Source of the DNA: Nocardia gamkensis NBRC 108242
GTDB lineage: Bacteria; Actinomycetota; Actinomycetes; Mycobacteriales; Mycobacteriaceae
Assembly (NCBI RefSeq): GCF_001612985.1
Contig: NZ_BDBM01000067.1
Span: 1 to 37,351 of the forward strand
Length of the DNA stretch: 37,351 nt
Direction of reading: 5' to 3'
Under the pieces are notes generated by a model. It had not been told where the DNA came from. It saw only the letters and a program-made list of their open reading frames with translations, and searched no databases. Of this stretch, positions 33,405 through 37,351 are shown piece after piece. Numbering within the stretch: the stretch's first letter is position 1; the number at the start of each line of letters is the position of its first letter. The translations under genes and the position numbers were made by a program.

Positions 33405-33422
33405 GACGCGCCGGGCGCGCGG

Positions 33423-33911
33423 TCAGTGCGCCTGGTCCTCCGGCTGGAGAATCAGCACCGGTATCTCGCGTTCCGTCCAGGATTGGTAGGCGTCGAAGTC
33501 CGCGTAGAGGGCGACGAGCAAGGGCCACAGGCGCTTCCTCTCCTGCGGGGTCGCCACGCGGGCGCGAACGCGGCGGTGCTCGGCACCTACCTGCACCCGG
33601 GTGGTGGGATGCGCCGAGAGGTTGAAGTACCACTGCGGATGGTTCGGCAACCCGCCTTGCGAGGCGACGACCACCAGGTCGTCGCCGTCCACCAGATACA
33701 GCAGCGGGACGGTGAACACCTTGCCCGATTTGCGGCCGCGATGCTCGAGCAGCAAGGTCGGCACCGGCTTCCGGAAGCCCGCGCCGATCCGCCATCGCCC
33801 GCCGATGCGTCCTCCGGTCCGGCGGAAGACCCAGACCTGTGCCTTCGACATGTACTTGATGAGGGCCCCGACGAGCGGCGAATCGAGATTGCGCGGGCGG
33901 TTCGGCGTCAT
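33423..33911 (-). CDS. Deazaflavin (F420)-dependent nitroreductase-family protein
   Basis: 162 residues. LLLEHRGRKSGKVFTVPLLY, VVVASQGGLPNHPQWYFNL and the following hydrophobic strands are hallmarks of the Ddn/FDOR-B split-barrel family that uses reduced F420 to reduce quinones and nitro compounds. The natural substrate is unknown. The ribosome site is weak. It diverges from the SDR gene across 102 bp; with the luciferase-like oxidoreductase nearby, it points to F420 chemistry in this segment. Confidence 0.87.
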   Translation of the reverse strand: MTPNRPRNLDSPLVGALIKYMSKAQVWVFRRTGGRIGGRWRIGAGFRKPVPTLLLEHRGRKSGKVFTVPLLYLVDGDDLVVVASQGGLPNHPQWYFNLSAHPTTRVQVGAEHRRVRARVATPQERKRLWPLLVALYADFDAYQSWTEREIPVLILQPEDQAH

Positions 33912-33976
33912 CGGACGCCCCGCTCGGCCGGGCGGGAACGGGGCGCGGCGCTCGAATCGGCTGCGGTGAAGAGTGA

Positions 33977-34019
33977 TTGATCCATACCTTTGTCCGTAGT
34001 ATCGTCCAGACAGATGTCC
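33977..34019 (+). promoter_or_regulatory. Promoter and TetR-type operator, site A (SDR)
   Basis: TTGATC (33977-33982), 17 bp, TATCGT (34000-34005), CC, then AGACAGATGTCC (34008-34019). The last element has the half-sites AGACA and TGTCC two bases apart and contains the ATG (34014) of a leader ORF at the expected transcription start. The same layout occurs before tetR and the P450. Confidence 0.75.
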
Positions 34020-34097
34020 GGTTACTATTCCATAGACGCGCGGCGCGTGTCGCAGGGATATCGGAAACCGGTGACGAGCACGGTGGAGGAAACATGA
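34014..34097 (+). CDS. 27-codon leader ORF coupled to the SDR gene
   Basis: Begins MSGYYSIDARRV and ends VEET, stop TGA at 34095-34097 overlapping the SDR ATG (ATGA). Its start is 8 bp after the -10 box, so it would be read from a leaderless or near-leaderless mRNA. The SDR ribosome site GGAGG (34085-34089) is inside its end. A second leader of the same length precedes the P450. Translation is inferred. Confidence 0.5.
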   Translation: MSGYYSIDARRVSQGYRKPVTSTVEET

Positions 34098-34960
34098 ATC
34101 GGGTCAGCGGCAAAGTCGTCCTGGTGACCGGCGCGGGGCGGGGGCAGGGCCGCAGTCACGCGCTCGCTCTGGCCGAAGAGGGCGCCGACATCATCGCCTT
34201 CGACATCTGCGCCGACATCGCCAGCAACGACTACGCGCTGGCGACCGAGGCGGACCTCGCCGAGACCGAGGACTTGGTCGCGAAGACCGGCCGCAGGGTG
34301 GTGGCCCGGAAGGTCGACGTGCGGGATCGTCCCGCGCTGCACGAGGCGATCGGGGCCGCCGTCGCCGAACTCGGGCGCTTGGATGTGGTGGTGGCCAACG
34401 CCGGGATCTGCCCGCTCGGCCACCACGTGCCGCTGCAGGGATTCGTCGACGTCTTCGACGTCAACTTCGTCGGCGTGGTGAACACCGTGCACGCCGCGCT
34501 GCCGCATCTGGGGGCGGGCGCCTCGATCATCGTGACCGGCTCGGTGGCGGGTTTGGTGCCGCAGACCGGATTCAACGGCCAGCAGGCGCTGCAAGGCCCG
34601 GGCGGCGACGGCTACGGTCTGTCGAAGAAGATGATCCGTTCCTACACGCAGACTTTGGCCTTGACGCTGGGGCCGAGCTCGATCCGGATCAACGCGGTGC
34701 ACCCGACCAACGTCGACACCGACATGCTGCACAACCCCGGCATGTACCAGATCTTCCGTCCGGACGTGCAGCATCCGACGCGGGAGGACGCCGAGGTCAC
34801 CTTTCCGTTCATGCAGGCCATGCCGATTCCCTTCGTCGAGGCATCGGACATCTCCCACGCGGTCACGTTCCTGGCCTCCGACGAGTCGCGCTATGTGACC
34901 GGCTTGCAGATGTTCGTCGACGGCGGGGCGTCGCTGAAACTGGGGCTGGCGGGGCAGTGA
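34094..34960 (+). CDS. Mycofactocin-coupled SDR family oxidoreductase
   Basis: 288 residues. Cofactor motif TGAGRGQG (12-19), NAG motif VVANAGI, catalytic S150, Y174 and K178 (YGLSK). The sequence GRSHALALAEEGADIIAFDI, followed by an inserted strand and ATEADLAETEDLVAKTGRRV, is the signature of the subfamily that holds NAD tightly and passes electrons to mycofactocin. It probably oxidises an alcohol or a hydroxylated lipid. S150-Y174 spacing is longer than in classical SDRs, typical of this subfamily as I recall. GGAGG is 4 bp before the ATG; the start overlaps the leader ORF stop. Longer in-frame starts (33977) would ignore this ribosome site. Confidence 0.88.
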   Translation: MNRVSGKVVLVTGAGRGQGRSHALALAEEGADIIAFDICADIASNDYALATEADLAETEDLVAKTGRRVVARKVDVRDRPALHEAIGAAVAELGRLDVVVANAGICPLGHHVPLQGFVDVFDVNFVGVVNTVHAALPHLGAGASIIVTGSVAGLVPQTGFNGQQALQGPGGDGYGLSKKMIRSYTQTLALTLGPSSIRINAVHPTNVDTDMLHNPGMYQIFRPDVQHPTREDAEVTFPFMQAMPIPFVEASDISHAVTFLASDESRYVTGLQMFVDGGASLKLGLAGQ

Positions 34961-34981
34961 CGCGAAACGCGCTGCGTCACT
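34956..34981. terminator. Bidirectional hairpin containing SDR and tetR stop codons
   Basis: AGTGACGC (34956-34963) pairs with GCGTCACT (34974-34981), loop 10 nt. The SDR TGA is in one arm and the tetR TGA (as TCA) in the other, the same arrangement as at recN/SRPBCC. Confidence 0.6.
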
Positions 34982-35555
34982 TCAGGATGAGCATCGCGGA
35001 CCGTTCGATGCGGTCCGCGATGTCGGAATACGATTCGTAGCCCATACCGGCGTGCACCAGCGCGCCCGCGTAGAGTAATTCGAGCGATTTCAGAATATCC
35101 TCGTCGGGACTTCCGGACAGCGCATGCGCCAGGCGGGCGCGAATTTCCAGACCGATGCGCGCGCGTAAATGTTCGACATCCGGATCGCGGCCGAGCAGCG
35201 CGCTGGTGACCGCGCCGGACAATTCCGGTTCGTCGGCGACGAGCAACGCGATGCTGCGGAGTTCGGCGATCACGCGCACGGTGACGTCCGCGTCCTCGCT
35301 CACCGGCGAGGGCGTCGCGCGGAGCCTGCGCCAGAAGATCTCCGCGACCAGGTGTTCCTTGGACGAGAAGTAGGTGTACGCGGTGGCGGTGCCGACCTTC
35401 GCGTTGGCGGCGACCATTCGGATGGTCATGCCGGCGAACCCCTCCCGGGAAAGCACTTCCAGCGCCGACCTGGTGAGCTTCTCGACGGTGTCGGCCTGTT
35501 TTCCGGACAAGCGCCGCCGGGTCGCCTCGACAGTTCTGGAATCGCTTTCGGACAT
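34977..35555 (-). CDS. TetR-family transcriptional regulator
   Basis: 192 residues. The N-terminal HTH (about 22-70) reads EKLTRSALEVLSREGFAGMT then IRMVAANAKVGTATAYTYFS and SKEHLVAEIF, the standard TetR fold. The C-terminal helical domain would bind the inducer. The ATG at 35555 lies inside AGACACATGTCC, 8 bp after a TACCAT -10 box, and there is no ribosome site, so the mRNA should be leaderless. The shared operator predicts control of itself, the SDR and the P450. It lies downstream of the luciferase-like gene on the same strand. Confidence 0.9.
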   Translation of the reverse strand: MSESDSRTVEATRRRLSGKQADTVEKLTRSALEVLSREGFAGMTIRMVAANAKVGTATAYTYFSSKEHLVAEIFWRRLRATPSPVSEDADVTVRVIAELRSIALLVADEPELSGAVTSALLGRDPDVEHLRARIGLEIRARLAHALSGSPDEDILKSLELLYAGALVHAGMGYESYSDIADRIERSAMLILK

Positions 35556-35592
35556 GTGTCTAGATGGTAGTGTTGTTATTCTGTTCGAGCAA
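35550..35592 (-). promoter_or_regulatory. Promoter and TetR-type operator, site C (tetR)
   Basis: On the minus strand: TTGCTC (35592-35587), 17 bp, TACCAT (35569-35564), CT, AGACACATGTCC (35561-35550). The 12-mer is identical to site B and contains the tetR start codon. Confidence 0.75.
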
Positions 35593-35665
35593 CGTGCACG
35601 CTGCGGAATCGTTGTGTTTCCGGCCACGATGAAATTGTTCGACGGGATGCGGGCACCGCGACTGG

Positions 35666-36532
35666 TTATCCCACGCCGAGTGGCCGGCCGATGTCCGCGA
35701 GTTTGCCGGACAACCGCTCGAGGTAGGCGAGGATCGCGGGCTCGTCCTTGTCCGGCAGGCCGTACACCACATCGGTGACGCCCCCGTGTTCCCACTCGGC
35801 CAGGCGCGCGGCGTCGGGTTTGTAGTCGAGAGCGACCACGCGCGGACGTCCGGTCCGCCCCGCCTGCTGCCAGATGTCGTGCAGCAGGGCGAGTCGATCC
35901 GAGATCTCCGTTTCCCCCGGTGTGGTGATCCAGCCGTCGGCGGACTCGGCTATCCACCGGAACGTGCGTTCGGTGCCCGCCGCGCCGATCAGCACCGGCA
36001 CCGAGCGCCGCACCGGTTTCGGCCAGGCCCAGCTCGGCCCGAAGCTCACATACTCGCCGTCGTGGCTCGCCTCGTCCTGGCTCCACAGTGCCCGCATCGC
36101 CGCCAGATACTCGCGCAGCACCGTGCGCCGCTTGTTCGCGGGCACGCCGTGATCGGCGAGTTCGTCGGTGTTCCAGCCGAATCCGGCGCCCAGCAGGACC
36201 CGTCCGCCGCTGAGGTGGTCGAGTGAGGCGATCGTCTTGGCCAGGGTGATCGGGTCGTGCTCGACCGGGAGTGCGACGGCGGTGGCCAGTTCGATGCGTT
36301 CGGTGACGGCGGCTGCCATGGCCAGCGCCACCCAGGGGTCGAGCGTGCGCAGGTATCGGTCGTCGGGTAGCGACGCGTCGCCGGTCTGCGGATGCGCCGC
36401 GCTGCGCGCCACCGGGATGTGCGTGTGCTCGGGGACGTAGAAGGAGGCGAATCCCGCCTGCTCCGCTGCGCGGGCGGCCGGGGCGGGGGCGATGCCACGG
36501 TCGCTGGTGAACAGGACGATGCCGAATCGCAT
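35666..36532 (-). CDS. Luciferase-like (LLM) F420-dependent oxidoreductase
   Basis: 288 residues. MRFGIVLFTSDRGIAPAPAA, YVPEHTHIPVA, AAVTERIELATAVALPVEHD, LDHLSGGRVLLGAGFGWN and VLIGAAGTERTFRWIAE are typical of the probable F420-dependent LLM class (TIM barrel). It would reduce or oxidise a lipid-like substrate with F420. The ATG at 36532 starts the barrel; GGGG lies just upstream. Nearby SDR, P450 and TetR suggest one catabolic or modification pathway. Confidence 0.88.
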   Translation of the reverse strand: MRFGIVLFTSDRGIAPAPAARAAEQAGFASFYVPEHTHIPVARSAAHPQTGDASLPDDRYLRTLDPWVALAMAAAVTERIELATAVALPVEHDPITLAKTIASLDHLSGGRVLLGAGFGWNTDELADHGVPANKRRTVLREYLAAMRALWSQDEASHDGEYVSFGPSWAWPKPVRRSVPVLIGAAGTERTFRWIAESADGWITTPGETEISDRLALLHDIWQQAGRTGRPRVVALDYKPDAARLAEWEHGGVTDVVYGLPDKDEPAILAYLERLSGKLADIGRPLGVG

Positions 36533-36671
36533 GGGAACCCCTGTCTTGTCGGGTCGTTCGGTGTGGTGCTCGGTCTTTCGCCGGTAAGCGCATCGGCGGC
36601 GCTCCTGATGGCGCGCGTGCCGGGTGGGGGACACCGGTGCGGCTCGGCGGCCGAGCGGTATGGACAGTTGT

Positions 36672-36692
36672 TCGGACTGTAGTCCGATCGTA
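36672..36692 (-). promoter_or_regulatory. Operator-like palindrome and -10 box of the LLM gene
   Basis: TCGGACT-gt-AGTCCGA (36672-36687) is a perfect 7-bp inverted repeat with a 2-bp centre. On the minus strand TACGAT (36692-36687) fits a -10 box just upstream of it, so the palindrome lies at the predicted start of transcription, as in sites A-C, though the half-site (GGACT) differs. Confidence 0.45.
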
Positions 36693-36703
36693 TACGGCCT
36701 GCA

Positions 36704-36715
36704 AGAACGCGTTCT
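36704..36715. promoter_or_regulatory. 12-bp perfect palindrome AGAACGCGTTCT
   Basis: Lies in the LLM/P450 divergent region. Its core AAC-nn-GTT is that of KstR-type sites (TnnAACnnGTTnnA), but the outer T and A are missing. A weaker copy, AGAACGTGTTAT, is at 36872-36883 inside the P450 leader ORF. Confidence 0.3.
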
Positions 36716-36785
36716 CGTTTTCCGCTCCGGCGGGTCGTGCGCCGGGGCGCTGGGTCGCGGTTTCGAAGAGATCGTTCGTTCGGGA

Positions 36786-36840
36786 TTGTCCTGAAAATCT
36801 GTCAGTGGTACCGTCCAGACACATGTCCAGCTATGTGTCT
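36786..36840 (+). promoter_or_regulatory. Promoter and TetR-type operator, site B (P450)
   Basis: TTGTCC (36786-36791), 17 bp, TACCGT (36809-36814), CC, AGACACATGTCC (36817-36828). An extra ATGTGTCT (36833-36840) is the exact inverted copy of AGACACAT (36817-36824), giving a second overlapping inverted repeat with an 8-bp spacer. Confidence 0.75.
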
Positions 36841-36906
36841 CTCCGAGTGGAAGCGGGGCCGCTTCCCGTTGAGAACGTGTTATCGGATTCGGAGTGTGGA
36901 CGATGA
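36823..36906 (+). CDS. 27-codon leader ORF coupled to the P450 gene
   Basis: Begins MSSYVSLRVEAG and ends SECGR; TGA at 36904-36906 overlaps the P450 ATG (ATGA). Its ATG is 8 bp after the -10 box. The P450 ribosome site GGAG (36891-36894) lies within it. Length, position and the opening MS-x-Y-x-S match the SDR leader. Translation is inferred. Confidence 0.5.
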   Translation: MSSYVSLRVEAGPLPVENVLSDSECGR

Positions 36907-37351
36907 CCGCCGCGGTGGAACCGGTGACGTTCGATCCGTATGACTACGGGTTTCACGAGGACCCGTATCCGACGTATCGGCGGCTGCGAGACGAGGCGCC
37001 GCTGTATCACAATGCGGCTTTGGGCTTCTGGGCGTTGTCGCGGCACGCGGATGTGGTCGCGGCGTTTCGGGACAGTGTGCGTTTGTCGAGTGCCAATGGA
37101 GTGTCGTTGGATCCGGCGGCGTGGGGGCCGCACGCGCATCGGGTGATGTCGTTTCTGGCGATGGACGATCCGCGGCATATGCGGATGCGGCGACTGGTGT
37201 TCAAGGGGTTCACGCCGAAGCGGGTCGCGGAGATGGAAGTGCGGATCCGGGAGTTGACGCTGTCGTATTTGGAACCGGCGCTGGCCGGTGGCTCGTTCGA
37301 CTGGATCGATGAGGTCGCGGGCAAGTTGCCGATGGATGTGATCTCCGAGCT
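36903..37351 (+). CDS. Cytochrome P450, N-terminal part (cut by window end)
   Basis: 149 residues are visible. FDPYDYGFHEDPYPTYRRLR, FWALSRHADVVAAFRD and the helix C region MDDPRHMRMRRLVFKGFTPK (87-106) are characteristic of soluble actinobacterial P450s. The heme-binding cysteine lies beyond the window. It would hydroxylate a lipid or steroid-like substrate whose alcohol the mycofactocin SDR could then oxidise (inference). Codon use is odd for the window: many TTG, CGG and GCG codons, fewer CTG, CGC and GCC. The start overlaps the leader ORF stop. Confidence 0.9.
   Translation, partial: MTAAVEPVTFDPYDYGFHEDPYPTYRRLRDEAPLYHNAALGFWALSRHADVVAAFRDSVRLSSANGVSLDPAAWGPHAHRVMSFLAMDDPRHMRMRRLVFKGFTPKRVAEMEVRIRELTLSYLEPALAGGSFDWIDEVAGKLPMDVISE

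Noticed and set aside
36703..36716. A full KstR operator
   Set aside because: The core AAC-GC-GTT fits, but both outer T/A positions of TnnAACnnGTTnnA are wrong. Kept only as a low-confidence palindrome.
1..37351. tRNA, rRNA, CRISPR arrays, insertion sequences or prophage
   Set aside because: No cloverleaf-like segment, regularly spaced direct repeats, transposase or phage motifs were recognised. XerD here is the housekeeping recombinase, not an integrase.

Overview
This window is chromosomal DNA of a GC-rich, mycolate-type actinobacterium, most likely Nocardia or a close relative. The evidence is the strong G/C bias at third codon positions, frequent GTG starts, many GTGA/ATGA gene overlaps, and a gene order from about 146 to 21704 that I recall from the Mycobacterium tuberculosis Rv1691-Rv1713 segment. 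Families were recognised from motifs and memory; no database search was run.

Region 1 (1-21704) is a conserved housekeeping block, almost all on the + strand: an RG-rich TPR protein, a HAD phosphatase, a small protein, tlyA (rRNA 2'-O-methyltransferase), NAD kinase, recN, [a minus-strand SRPBCC protein and two small secreted proteins inserted here], steA-steB (septum/envelope), pyrG, a Nudix ADP-ribose pyrophosphatase, xerD, [a cupin scar], parA-like ATPase, scpA, scpB, a 23S pseudouridine synthase, cmk and der. Three of these proteins (the TPR protein, ScpA and RluB) carry long low-complexity N-terminal extensions.

Region 2 (21705-26532) holds an acyl-ACP thioesterase and a mannitol-type dehydrogenase that are convergent and share a CTAG containing both stop codons. 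They are followed by a dps-rsbW-sigF stress operon with a good SigF/SigB-type promoter ahead of dps, and a tiny zinc-ribbon-like gene on the other strand.

Region 3 (26533-33911) is accessory lipid and hypothetical DNA: an SRPBCC/acyl-CoA synthetase fusion, a convergent WS/DGAT acyltransferase, a protein made of two copies of one small domain, a secreted glycine-rich protein, a XRE regulator and a deazaflavin (F420)-dependent nitroreductase-family protein. Several strong hairpins separate these units.

Region 4 (33912-37351) is the most interesting part: a mycofactocin-type SDR, a TetR regulator, an F420-type luciferase-like oxidoreductase and the start of a cytochrome P450. Three promoters (SDR, tetR, P450) share one architecture: a TTGnnC -35 box, exactly 17 bp, a TAyCrT -10 box, 2 bp, then AGACAnATGTCC containing an ATG at the expected transcription start. 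In tetR this ATG is the gene start. In front of the SDR and the P450 it opens a separate 27-codon leader ORF that ends in an ATGA overlap with the enzyme gene. This looks like one TetR regulon using leaderless, translationally coupled leader peptides.
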